From the NCBI GenBank assembly GCA_002316585.1, contig DCDU01000034.1:940-8319 (forward strand): a DNA stretch of 7,380 bases. The letters run 5' to 3'. Each line of letters begins with the position of its first letter. Within the stretch, counting starts at the first letter, position 1. A program made the translations under genes and the position numbers. A model generated the notes under the pieces. That model worked only from the letters and a program-made list of their open reading frames with translations, was not told the origin of the DNA and did not search any database. Source of the DNA: Firmicutes bacterium UBA1047. GTDB lineage: Bacteria > Bacillota > Clostridia > Tissierellales > Sedimentibacteraceae. Of this stretch, positions 1 to 5,697 are shown one piece after another.

Positions 1-1122
1 AAGGGTCAAATAATTATTGAGAACGGAAAAATAAAAGAAATCGGCAGCAATTTGGTTATACCTGCTGATGCTGAAATTATTAATGCAGAAGGTTTATTGG
101 TTACACCTGGGCTGATTGATGCGCACTGTCACATTGGAATGTGGGAAGAAGGAATCGGCTTTGAAGGAGAAGACGGCAATGAAGCGGTAGAACCTATTAC
201 ACCTCACCTAAGAGCAATTGACGGCATCAATCCGATGGACCAGGGGTTTCAGGATGCTGTTGAGGGCGGCGTAACCACAGCTGTTACAGGACCCGGAAGT
301 GCCAATGTAATAGGCGGAACATTTGCAGCAATTAAAACTTACGGCAGAAGAATTGATGATATGATTATTAAGGAGCCTGTTGCAATGAAAATTGCTTTTG
401 GAGAAAATCCCAAAAGAGTTTACGATGAGCAGCATAAATCTCCCGTTACAAGAATGGCAATCGCAGCATTGTTGAGAGAAACTCTGTTTGAAGCGCAAAA
501 ATATATGGAAGATTTAGAAGCATCAAAGGAAGATCCCGACGAAAAGCCTGATTTTGATATGAAGCTTCATTCCATGCTGCCTGTATTAAAGAAAGAGATA
601 CCCTTAAAGGCGCATGCTCACAGAGCGGATGATATTTTTACAGCACTTAGAATCGCCAAAGAATTTAATGTGGATATAACATTAGACCACTGCACTGAAG
701 GACATCTCATAGTTGATGAACTTAAGGCTGCGGGAAAACCATGTTTGATTGGTCCTACGTTCGGCTCTCGAACCAAGGTTGAGCTTAGAAACAAAAGCTT
801 TGAAACTCCTAAAGTATTGATTGATGCAGGAATAAAGACAGCTATTATAACAGATTCCAATGTTATACCTATTCAACATATAACTATGTGTGCGGGAATG
901 GCAGTTAAAGCCGGTCTTTCCGAAAAAGAAGCTTGGAAATCAATTACTATCAATCCTGCAGAAATAACAGGAATCGATGACAGGGTTGGAAGCTTAAAGG
1001 TTGGCAAGGATGCAGACATAGCAATTTTTAAAGGAAATCCTCTGTTGGATATCAATTATGAAACAGTAATGACAATTATTGATGGAAAAGTGGTGTTTCA
1101 AGGAAGTAAGGCATCCCTCTAA
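1..1122 (+). CDS. Metal-dependent amidohydrolase (imidazolonepropionase-like), 5' end missing
   Basis: The frame is open from the first base, so the gene begins upstream of the window; about 15-20 N-terminal residues are probably missing, judging from family members. The visible 373 codons show the amidohydrolase TIM-barrel fold. The entry strand [12 protein letters not shown] carries the HxH metal pair (His codons at 124 and 130). Further candidate metal ligands are the histidines in [10 protein letters not shown] (613, 619) and DHCTEGH (688, 703), and the late Asp in ITDSN (853). The C-terminus ([22 protein letters not shown]) is the small beta domain that closes this family. It should be a cytoplasmic hydrolase of a cyclic amide, imide or peptide-like substrate in the COG1228 group; the substrate cannot be told from sequence. 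The first ATG-like codon inside the window (TTG at 52) is not the start, because the conserved N-terminal beta segment ([12 protein letters not shown]) lies before it. Confidence 0.9.
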   Translation, partial: KGQIIIENGKIKEIGSNLVIPADAEIINAEGLLVTPGLIDAHCHIGMWEEGIGFEGEDGNEAVEPITPHLRAIDGINPMDQGFQDAVEGGVTTAVTGPGSANVIGGTFAAIKTYGRRIDDMIIKEPVAMKIAFGENPKRVYDEQHKSPVTRMAIAALLRETLFEAQKYMEDLEASKEDPDEKPDFDMKLHSMLPVLKKEIPLKAHAHRADDIFTALRIAKEFNVDITLDHCTEGHLIVDELKAAGKPCLIGPTFGSRTKVELRNKSFETPKVLIDAGIKTAIITDSNVIPIQHITMCAGMAVKAGLSEKEAWKSITINPAEITGIDDRVGSLKVGKDADIAIFKGNPLLDINYETVMTIIDGKVVFQGSKASL

Positions 1123-1138
1123 TGAAGGGTAAATCTAT

Positions 1139-1254
1139 GCGGGAAACTTAGAGAAATGTACACGATAGTATGGAGATACACCTTTAAGTAGCGTGAGTCT
1201 CTGACAATTAGAATATATTTTGTATATAGGGGACGCAGGGCGTTCCCGTTTTAT
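1139..1254 (+). ncRNA. Candidate structured leader or attenuator RNA upstream of typA
   Basis: This spacer folds in two mutually exclusive ways. Fold 1 has a closing stem pairing 1139-1145 (GCGGGAA) with 1243-1249 (TTCCCGT). Nested inside are a 7-bp stem 1148-1154/1198-1204 (TTAGAGA with TCTCTGA) and a small AT hairpin near 1213-1225. Fold 2 is a compact hairpin at 1229-1247 followed by GTTTTAT, which shares bases 1243-1247 with the closing stem of fold 1. That is the architecture of an attenuator or riboswitch, but I recognise no known class: there is no T-box motif and no TPP, SAM or lysine signature. It could also just be the 3' UTR and terminator of the amidohydrolase. Pairings were found by eye, without energy calculation. 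Confidence 0.35.
1229..1254 (+). terminator. Terminator-like hairpin after the amidohydrolase gene
   Basis: GGGGACGC (1229-1236) pairs with GCGTTCCC (1240-1247) over 8 bp with one G-U, leaving a 3-nt loop AGG. The tail GTTTTAT is a short, imperfect U tract, so strength is probably moderate. It lies about 110 bp after the amidohydrolase stop and 90 bp before typA. Confidence 0.5.
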
Positions 1255-1283
1255 ATTCCACGAGCAGAATTTACAAAAAAAAC

Positions 1284-1312
1284 TTGCAAAATGTCGCCAA
1301 AAAGAATACACT
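1284..1312 (+). promoter_or_regulatory. Weak candidate sigma-A promoter for typA
   Basis: TTGCAA (1284-1289) and TACACT (1307-1312) are separated by 17 bp, each matching 4 of 6 consensus bases. Transcription would begin near 1319, about 22 nt before the ATG and after the upstream hairpin. The match is weak; typA may instead be read through from the upstream gene. Confidence 0.3.
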
Positions 1313-1341
1313 AAGCAGTGGAAAAAAAGAGGAAGGTAATT

Positions 1342-3165
1342 ATGAAGAAAAAGATTATAAATATAGCGGTAATTGCTCATGTTGATGCAGGAAAGTCCAC
1401 ATTAGTTGATGCTTTTTTGCAGCAGAGCGGAGTTTTTAGAGAAAATCAGGAAGTAGCCGAACAGGTAATGGACTCAAACGACTTGGAACGTGAGAGAGGT
1501 ATAACAATATATTCCAAAAACTGTTCGGTAATGCATAATGATATAAAAATTAATATAGTTGATACACCGGGACATGCTGACTTTTCATCAGAAGTTGAAA
1601 GAATTATGAAGACTGTGGATACAGTTATTTTGCTTGTGGATTCCATTGAAGGACCAATGCCTCAAACTCGTTTCGTGCTTCAGAAATCTCTTGAAATGGG
1701 GCTGAAACCTATTTTGTTAATAAATAAAATTGACAAAAAAAACCACAGGGCGGAAGAAGTTGTTGACATGGTATTCGATTTGTTCGTTGAATTAAATGCA
1801 AATGATGAGCAGCTTGACTTTCCCATACTATATGGTATTGCAAAGCAAGGAATTGTTCAGTATGAATTGGATGAGGAAAATGGCGATATAGTACCCTTGT
1901 TCGATACAATTGTTAAACATGTTAATCCATATCCCGACAGAGACGGTGAAGATTTGCAGATGCAGGTATCAACTCTTGCTTATGATGATTATATAGGAAG
2001 ATTAGGCATTGGAAGGGTGACAGCGGGAACAATCAGAGAAGGTCAGACAGTTTCTGTTGCAAAGCATGACGGAAGTGTTGAAAAGCAAAAAATATCCAAT
2101 ATTTATGTATATGAAGGTTTAAAACGTACTCAGGTAAAAGAGGCTTTCAGCGGTGATGTAGTAGTTGTATCGGGCATTTCTAATATATCAATCGGAGACA
2201 CCGTCTGCAGCGAGAATAAAGTGATTCCAATGGAAACCATAAAAATTGAAGAACCAACAATGTCAATGAACTTTTTAATCAATACATCACCATTTGCAGG
2301 TTTATCAGGGAAATATGTTACAACCAGGCATTTAAAGGCAAGACTTGAAAAAGAACTGGAAGTTAATGTCGGACTTAAGGTAGAAACTTTGGAAGGAGCG
2401 CTGGACGGCTACAAGGTATCCGGAAGAGGAGAGCTTCACTTATCAATACTTCTTGAAAATATGAGAAGGGAAGGTTACGAGGTATCCGTATCAAGACCTG
2501 AGGTTATTCTTAAAAAAATTGACGGCGTTGTAATGGAGCCTATCGAAAGAGTAATTGTAAATGTTCCGGAGATGTATTCGGGCTCTGTAATTTCAAAGCT
2601 TAATTTGAGGAAGGGTGTTATGTCTTCAATGATGCCTGACGGGAATTACGTAAAAATCGAATATATGGTTCCTACCAGAGGACTGTTGGGATATCGTACC
2701 GAACTGATAAATGACTCCAGAGGCGAAGGAACAATAGTGAGAATCTTTGATCATTATGAAAAGTTTAAAGGTGAAATACCTCAAAGAGTTAACGGCGTGC
2801 TAATATCTAACGACCAGGGGGAAGCGATAGCATACTCATTGAATAACTTGGAAAGCAGGGGAATTTTATTTATAAATCCCGGAGAAAAAGTTTATGAAGG
2901 TATGATTATTGGTATGAATTCCCGTGGGGAAGATATTACCGTAAATCCTTGCAAGGCGAAAAAACAATCTAATACACGTTCTTCAGCTGCAGATGATGCA
3001 GTAAAATTGTCACCACCAAGAATAATGACATTGGAAGCTGCGTTAGAATTTATAAATGATGATGAGTTGGTTGAGATAACACCGGATTCCATAAGGCTGA
3101 GAAAAAGATATTTATCTGAAATTGAAAGAAGAAAATATGCTAATAAGCTTAAGACAACAAACTAA
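1342..3165 (+). CDS. typA: TypA/BipA-family translational GTPase
   Basis: A 607-residue protein, the usual TypA length. It is a ribosome-associated GTPase of the EF-G/LepA/TypA group, which acts in the cytoplasm in 50S subunit assembly and stress or cold adaptation. GTPase motifs are G1 AHVDAGKS (12-19), switch I RERGITI with Thr55, G3 DTPGH (74-78, with catalytic His78) and G4 NKID (128-131). Then follow a beta-barrel domain II, EF-G-like domains (GRGELHLSILLENMRREGYE, then the RGLLGYR segment) and the TypA-specific C-terminal domain (NGVLISNDQGEAIAYSLNNLE; YEGMIIGMNSRGEDITVNP). The start is the ATG at 1342, 5 nt after AGGAAGG (1330-1336); an in-frame GTG at 1318 adds eight residues but lacks a ribosome binding site. 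Oddities: G1 has Ala where TypA normally has His (VDHGK), and the G5 region reads YGIAK. It may be a divergent second TypA paralog. The gene is followed by a strong terminator. Confidence 0.93.
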   Translation: MKKKIINIAVIAHVDAGKSTLVDAFLQQSGVFRENQEVAEQVMDSNDLERERGITIYSKNCSVMHNDIKINIVDTPGHADFSSEVERIMKTVDTVILLVDSIEGPMPQTRFVLQKSLEMGLKPILLINKIDKKNHRAEEVVDMVFDLFVELNANDEQLDFPILYGIAKQGIVQYELDEENGDIVPLFDTIVKHVNPYPDRDGEDLQMQVSTLAYDDYIGRLGIGRVTAGTIREGQTVSVAKHDGSVEKQKISNIYVYEGLKRTQVKEAFSGDVVVVSGISNISIGDTVCSENKVIPMETIKIEEPTMSMNFLINTSPFAGLSGKYVTTRHLKARLEKELEVNVGLKVETLEGALDGYKVSGRGELHLSILLENMRREGYEVSVSRPEVILKKIDGVVMEPIERVIVNVPEMYSGSVISKLNLRKGVMSSMMPDGNYVKIEYMVPTRGLLGYRTELINDSRGEGTIVRIFDHYEKFKGEIPQRVNGVLISNDQGEAIAYSLNNLESRGILFINPGEKVYEGMIIGMNSRGEDITVNPCKAKKQSNTRSSAADDAVKLSPPRIMTLEAALEFINDDELVEITPDSIRLRKRYLSEIERRKYANKLKTTN

Positions 3166-3187
3166 TTAGATGAGATACCGCAGTTTC

Positions 3188-3230
3188 GTTCAACAATTTA
3201 TTTGCTCCCTGTGTCGCATAAATTGGGAAC
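3188..3230. repeat. Inverted repeat (hairpin) in the typA 3' spacer
   Basis: GTTCAACAATTTAT (3188-3201) pairs with ATAAATTGGGAAC (3218-3230): an 8-bp and a 4-bp helix separated by a small 2x1 internal loop, with a 16-nt apical loop. No T tract follows it on either strand, so it is not an ordinary terminator. It would be a second hairpin in the typA mRNA tail, perhaps protecting the 3' end. Role unknown. Confidence 0.45.
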
Positions 3231-3238
3231 TCAGTGCG

Positions 3239-3294
3239 AATGACCTACTGCTATTTTTCAGAAATACCCCTGAAAATAGCGGTAGGTCATTTTT
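3239..3294 (+). terminator. Long hairpin terminator between convergent typA and luxS
   Basis: The left arm 3239-3261 (starting AATGACCTAC) pairs with the right arm 3270-3291 over about 22 bp, broken by one mismatch and one bulged T, with an 8-nt loop. On the + strand it runs directly into TTTTTATT, a good rho-independent terminator for typA. The T tract overlaps the luxS stop codon (3293-3295). In the luxS direction the same stem exists but lacks a proper U tract, so it may act there as an mRNA 3'-end stabiliser or weaker terminator. Confidence 0.85.
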
Positions 3295-3772
3295 ATTCAG
3301 GGTAGTATAAATTTTCTTCTTTAATATTTAAAAGCACTTCATTATAAAACTTAGAAGCTTCATATTTAGCCATATTTAAATTCATATCCTGATAATTTCC
3401 GCAGGATATCGCATCTGCACCGGGAACGTCTCCTTCATAATTCATAATGAAGAAAAACATTTCTTTAATAATTTTATATACATCAGATGATTTTAAGTCA
3501 TTTTTAAAAATTACATAAAATCCTGTCCTGCATCCCATGGGTCCGAAATATATTGTTTCCTTGTCGTATATTTCATGATTTCTCAAAAATGTCGCTCCCA
3601 AATGCTCTATGGTATGAAGTTCCGCAACATTTATAACAGGCTCCTTGTTAGGCTCTTTCATTCTTATATCAAAGGTTGTAACAATTTTTTCTCCAACCTT
3701 GTCTTTTCTTGAAACGTAAATTCCTCTTTTTAGTTTTAAATGATTTACTTGAAAGCTTTCAATTTTTTTCAT
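3293..3772 (-). CDS. luxS: S-ribosylhomocysteine lyase (LuxS)
   Basis: A 159-residue cytoplasmic metalloenzyme that splits S-ribosylhomocysteine into homocysteine and DPD, the precursor of autoinducer 2, in the activated-methyl cycle. Visible hallmarks are ELHTIEHLGA with metal ligands His53 and His57 and catalytic Glu56, GPMGCRTGFY with catalytic Cys81, and SCGNYQD with the third ligand Cys124. Length is normal for LuxS (about 150-170). The start is the ATG at 3770-3772 with AGGAG at 3778-3782, 5 nt upstream. One oddity is Met130 in CGNYQDMNL, where LuxS proteins usually have His after the Asp (CGNYRDH). The gene is monocistronic here: it has its own promoter, and no pfs (mtnN) or methionine-cycle gene is adjacent. 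It converges on typA. Confidence 0.95.
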   Translation of the reverse strand: MKKIESFQVNHLKLKRGIYVSRKDKVGEKIVTTFDIRMKEPNKEPVINVAELHTIEHLGATFLRNHEIYDKETIYFGPMGCRTGFYVIFKNDLKSSDVYKIIKEMFFFIMNYEGDVPGADAISCGNYQDMNLNMAKYEASKFYNEVLLNIKEENLYYPE

Positions 3773-3794
3773 TTGAACTCCTATTATTGTTAAT

Positions 3795-3826
3795 GTATTT
3801 AAATTTCAGTATTTATTAAATAATAC
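3795..3826. promoter_or_regulatory. Degenerate GTATT/AATAC sites over the luxS promoter
   Basis: GTATTTAAATTTC (3795-3807) matches the downstream acetamidase operator GTATTTAAAATAC at 11 of 13 positions. A second pair, GTATT (3809-3813) and AATAC (3822-3826), flanks the luxS start and -10. The spacing of this pair (N8) differs from the N3 of the three perfect sites. The AT richness of the region makes chance matches plausible. Confidence 0.3.
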
Positions 3827-3848
3827 ATAATATATGCATAAGTGACAA
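3820..3848 (-). promoter_or_regulatory. Sigma-A promoter of luxS
   Basis: On the minus strand, TTGTCA (3848-3843) and TATTAT (3825-3820) are separated by exactly 17 bp; each matches consensus at 5 of 6 positions. Transcription would start near 3812, giving a 5' leader of about 40 nt. Copies of the GTATT/AATAC half-site overlap the -10 and the start region. Confidence 0.7.
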
Positions 3849-3850
3849 GT

Positions 3851-3891
3851 AAAAAAAATATATTGCCGGGTTTAAAATCCCCGATTTTTTT
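3851..3891. terminator. Weak bidirectional terminator-like hairpin between the xre gene and luxS
   Basis: CGGG (3867-3870) and CCCG (3880-3883) form a 4-bp core with a 9-nt loop. It is flanked by an A8 run on the left (3851-3858) and a T7 run on the right (3885-3891), so either strand has A-rich, stem, T-rich order. On the minus strand it would end transcription from the xre gene before the luxS promoter. The GC core is short, so efficiency is uncertain. Confidence 0.4.
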
Positions 3892-3952
3892 CAGCCTCAA
3901 TTTTTCAGCTACAATTTCTACAGAATAAATTTTTAAAAAATAAAGTTATTTT

Positions 3953-4297
3953 TCACTTTTTTAGATTAAAGTGCTTCATGTATGTTTTTATTACATCAAG
4001 AATATAAAGTTGTTCCTCTTCTGATAATTCTTTGGAGATAGAATATATTTCTGCTAAAACTTTAGAACTTCTAATTGCTTCTGAATTATACATTTCGCCG
4101 GTCTCGCTGACAAGCCACTCCTGGTTTATTTCTAAAACATTACACAAAGCATTGATAATTAAGGGTTGAGGTGCTTCGGTTTTATTATGCTCTATGTTTG
4201 TAATAACGCCTCTGGAAGTTCCGATTTTTTCCGCAAGTTCATCTTGCGTGAAACCTTTAAGTGTGCGAGCAGTTTTTAATCTTTCACCTAAAGTCAA
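3953..4297 (-). CDS. Xre/Cro-CI family HTH transcriptional regulator
   Basis: A 114-residue protein if started at TTG 4297. It has an N-terminal Cro/CI helix-turn-helix: LGERLKTARTLKGFTQDELAEKIG, with helix 2 near residues 18-25 and the recognition helix SRGVITNIE near 28-36. The linker NQEWLVSETGEMYN is typical of phage-like Xre repressors. A helical C-terminal tail of about 45 residues (ELSEEEQLYILDVIKTYMKHF) probably serves dimerisation. I chose TTG because AAGGTGG lies at a normal distance upstream (4308-4314); the GTG at 4309 would itself lie inside that ribosome binding site and adds four residues. It is divergent from the acetamidase-family gene. A palindrome (4340-4352) overlaps its own -35, consistent with autorepression, and two more cover the neighbour's start region. 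No signal-binding domain is evident, so what relieves repression is unknown. Confidence 0.87.
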   Translation of the reverse strand: MTLGERLKTARTLKGFTQDELAEKIGTSRGVITNIEHNKTEAPQPLIINALCNVLEINQEWLVSETGEMYNSEAIRSSKVLAEIYSISKELSEEEQLYILDVIKTYMKHFNLKK

Positions 4298-4307
4298 TTT
4301 AAACACC

Positions 4308-4316
4308 ACCTTTTAC
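4308..4316 (-). promoter_or_regulatory. Ribosome binding site deciding the TTG start of the xre gene
   Basis: The minus-strand sequence AAAGGTGGTG, then TTTAAA, then TTG places an AAGGTGG-type site 8 nt before TTG 4297. The two GTG codons inside it are therefore more likely part of the binding site than starts. Confidence 0.55.
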
Positions 4317-4320
4317 AGAT

Positions 4321-4349
4321 ATATTATCATAATTAAATCGTATTGTAAA
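4321..4349 (-). promoter_or_regulatory. Candidate sigma-A promoter of the xre gene
   Basis: On the minus strand, TTTACA (4349-4344) and TAATAT (4326-4321) are 17 bp apart. The -35 matches 5 of 6 and the -10 is weaker (4 of 6). The -35 lies wholly within the palindrome at 4340-4352, so a bound regulator would block it. Confidence 0.5.
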
Positions 4350-4352
4350 TAC
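4340..4352. promoter_or_regulatory. Operator site 1: GTATTGTAAATAC
   Basis: A perfect GTATT-N3-AATAC palindrome covering the -35 of the xre gene and lying about 30 bp upstream of the -35 of the acetamidase-family gene. Likely an autoregulatory site of the Xre protein (inference). Confidence 0.65.
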
Positions 4353-4382
4353 GGGTTTTTTGAAAAACATGGGGCAAATGTC

Positions 4383-4411
4383 TTGACAATACACGAAAAA
4401 TAGACTATTAT
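4383..4411 (+). promoter_or_regulatory. Strong sigma-A promoter of the acetamidase-family gene
   Basis: A perfect -35 TTGACA (4383-4388), a 17-bp spacer, then TATTAT (4406-4411, 5 of 6). Transcription would start near 4418, the centre of operator site 2. This is the best sigma-A promoter in the window, and its placement against two palindromes implies it is kept off by a repressor. Confidence 0.8.
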
Positions 4412-4424
4412 GTATTATAAATAC
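4412..4424. promoter_or_regulatory. Operator site 2: GTATTATAAATAC
   Basis: A perfect GTATT-N3-AATAC palindrome that begins at the base after the -10 and covers the expected transcription start. Its centre is 21 bp from that of site 3, two helical turns, so dimers bound at both would sit on the same face of the DNA. Confidence 0.7.
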
Positions 4425-4432
4425 AATAATAA

Positions 4433-4445
4433 GTATTTAAAATAC
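4433..4445. promoter_or_regulatory. Operator site 3: GTATTTAAAATAC
   Basis: The third perfect GTATT-N3-AATAC palindrome, between the transcription start and the ribosome binding site (AAGGAG, 4448-4453) of the acetamidase-family gene. Occupancy here would block early elongation. Confidence 0.7.
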
Positions 4446-4461
4446 ATAAGGAGATGAATTT

Positions 4462-5336
4462 ATGGGGAACATAGCTGTTTTAAGGAAAATAAACCGGTAG
4501 CAAAAATCGATTTACCAAGCACAGTAATTTTTAAAACAAAGGACTGTTTCAGTGGAGATATCAAAAGTAATAGTGATACGTTAGATGCAGTTTATGCTGA
4601 AACCGTAAATCCTGTAACGGGACCTATTTATTTTAATAATGTAGATGCAGGTGATGTATTAGAAATTAAAATTAAAAAAATTATAGTGAATTCACCTGGA
4701 TTTACAATGTGTGTACCAAATGAGGGCTTGCTTGGCGATATAATTAAAAAGTCTGTTACAAAATTTTATAGTTTTGATGATGAAAAAATAACTATTAATG
4801 ATAATCTGACTATAAAAACCGAACCAATGATTGGTGTAATTGGCGTTGCACCTGCAGAGGGTGAGGTAGAAACACTGTCTCCGGGGGATCACGGAGGTAA
4901 TATGGACACTACATTAATTCGTGAAGGTTCAACAGTATACCTTCCGGTTAATGTCAAAGGTGCATTTTTAGGGGTAGGAGACCTACATGCTGCCATGGGA
5001 GATGGAGAATCTTGGTATATGGGTCTTGAAGTTTCGGGTGAGGTTGAATTAGATATTAGTGTACGAAAAGATTTAAAATTAGATATACCTTTTGTTAAAA
5101 CCGAAGAGAAATTTGCATCCCTTGCTTCAGAACTTGGAACAGATGATGCTCTTAAAAAGGCAATGTTAAAGTTATTAAATTTTATGGTAGATAACGGTAA
5201 TATAGATTTTGAAACTGCCGGATTTATTTCTAGTTTGTGTGGGAACTTGGAAATCAGTCAAGTGGTCGATCCGTTAAAAACAGTCCGAATGAGCATTCCT
5301 ACTTATGTACTTGAGCAGATAGGTGTAAAATTATAA
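4462..5336 (+). CDS. Acetamidase/formamidase family protein with an apparent 5' frame break
   Basis: Family enzymes hydrolyse formamide, acetamide or related small amides to ammonia and the carboxylate in the cytoplasm. Hallmarks visible: TKDCFSGDI near the N-terminus, VNPVTGPIYFNNVDAGDVLEIKI (NPVTGP at 4608-4625), PGDHGGNMD (4881-4907) and GDLHAAMGDGE (4977-5009). About 291 residues would be full length for this family. The homologous frame is open from 4458, right after an in-frame TGA, yet has no ATG, GTG or TTG before GTG 4686, which lies past conserved sequence. The well-placed ATG 4462, 8 nt after AAGGAG (4448-4453), is in another frame and stops at 4498. One extra G in ATGGGGAAC would join it to the reading EHSCFKENKPVA. 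So this is a small frameshift mutation, a base-call error, slippage, or initiation at ATT 4458. The rest of the gene is intact. It is probably repressed by the divergent Xre protein. The substrate is unproven: the segment GDGESWYMGLE differs from the usual GDGEVCGTA-type motif. Confidence 0.82.
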
Positions 5337-5468
5337 TATGTAAGGTAAAAAAATACAGATAGACAGATTGAAGATTTAAGCAGGTATAAGTGCTGTATAT
5401 TTTCTATCATATAATTTTTGGGTATTAAAGCATTGAAGATGCTGTACTGTTATTTAATTATAGCTATA
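5337..5468. other. AT-rich non-coding spacer after the acetamidase-family gene
   Basis: I see no credible coding frame here. There are only weak hairpins: AGCAT/ATGCT at 5429-5443 without a T tract, and a TATAT/ATATA pair ending in ATTTTT near 5419-5427. No convincing terminator for the upstream gene is visible. Confidence 0.5.
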
Positions 5469-5597
5469 GTTACTGTTCACAGTCATTTTATACGGACGGT
5501 AGCCCGTGTCATTCTGAACCGCAGGTGAAGGATACCTTAAAAGATGAGATTCTCCGCTATGCTTAGGATGACAGTATAGTTTGGTGTGAACAGTAAC
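5469..5597. mobile_element. MITE-like element with 13-bp terminal inverted repeats
   Basis: A 129-bp non-coding element bounded by GTTACTGTTCACA (5469-5481) and its exact reverse complement TGTGAACAGTAAC (5585-5597). An inner stem pairs TATAC (5489-5493) with GTATA (5574-5578), and a larger internal palindrome fills the core. It has no reading frame for a transposase, so it would have to be moved in trans. No clear target-site duplication is visible in the flanks. It is distinctly more GC-rich than its surroundings, which suggests an insertion. Confidence 0.65.
5507..5573. repeat. Imperfect palindromic repeat of the TGTCATTCTGA type
   Basis: TGTCATTCTGA (5507-5517) faces TTAGGATGACA (5563-5573): 9 of 11 positions pair canonically and the other two are G-T and A-T/G-T-type drift. 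The inner parts (CGCAGGTGAAGGAT against ATTCTCCGCTATGC) pair only loosely. From memory this resembles the dispersed intergenic repeats starting TGTCATTCTGA and ending TCAGAATGACA seen in many bacterial genomes, here decayed. It sits inside the element at 5469-5597. Confidence 0.55.
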
Positions 5598-5635
5598 AAT
5601 TTATACCAAAAAGTGACAAAAGTAAACTATAATCA

Positions 5636-5664
5636 TTGTAAAAAGTGTATTATTATGATATAAT
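5636..5664 (+). promoter_or_regulatory. Sigma-A promoter of the sigma-54 activator gene
   Basis: TTGTAA (5636-5641), a 17-bp spacer, and a perfect TATAAT (5659-5664). Transcription would start near 5671, about 27 nt before the ATG. It lies about 40 bp after the end of the MITE-like element, so the promoter is not part of the repeat. Confidence 0.75.
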
Positions 5665-5697
5665 TAAATAAATAGTAATCCTATTCAGGAGGGTGCA

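Noticed and set aside
208..498. Minus-strand open frame of 96 codons inside the amidohydrolase gene
   Set aside because: Lies opposite a well-supported coding frame, is Cys/Ser/Asn-rich without domain features and has no ribosome binding site.
1318..1341. GTG at 1318 as the typA start
   Set aside because: No ribosome binding site before it; the AGGAAGG at 1330-1336 is correctly spaced for ATG 1342, and the shorter form matches the family N-terminus.
1123..1341. T-box or other known riboswitch upstream of typA
   Set aside because: No T-box sequence (AGGGTGGNACCGCG) and no signature of TPP, SAM, lysine or c-di-GMP classes seen by eye; kept only as an unclassified candidate structure.
1135..1380. 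Minus-strand open frame of 81 codons across the typA leader
   Set aside because: Low-complexity aromatic composition, no ribosome binding site, and it overlaps the start of typA and the hairpin region.
4194..4403. Plus-strand open frame of 69 codons across the xre 5' end
   Set aside because: Opposes the HTH coding sequence and spans the promoter/operator region; no family resemblance.
4686..4688. GTG at 4686 as the true start of the acetamidase-family protein
   Set aside because: It lies downstream of conserved family sequence (TKDCFSGDI, NPVTGP) in the same frame, and there is no ribosome binding site before it.
5429..5443. AGCAT/ATGCT hairpin as a terminator of the acetamidase-family gene
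   Set aside because: Only 5 bp and followed by GTACTG rather than a T tract.
5469..5597. CRISPR-like repeat or tRNA/sRNA gene in the spacer before the activator
   Set aside because: There is only one pair of inverted, not direct, repeats with no regular spacers, and no tRNA cloverleaf elements.
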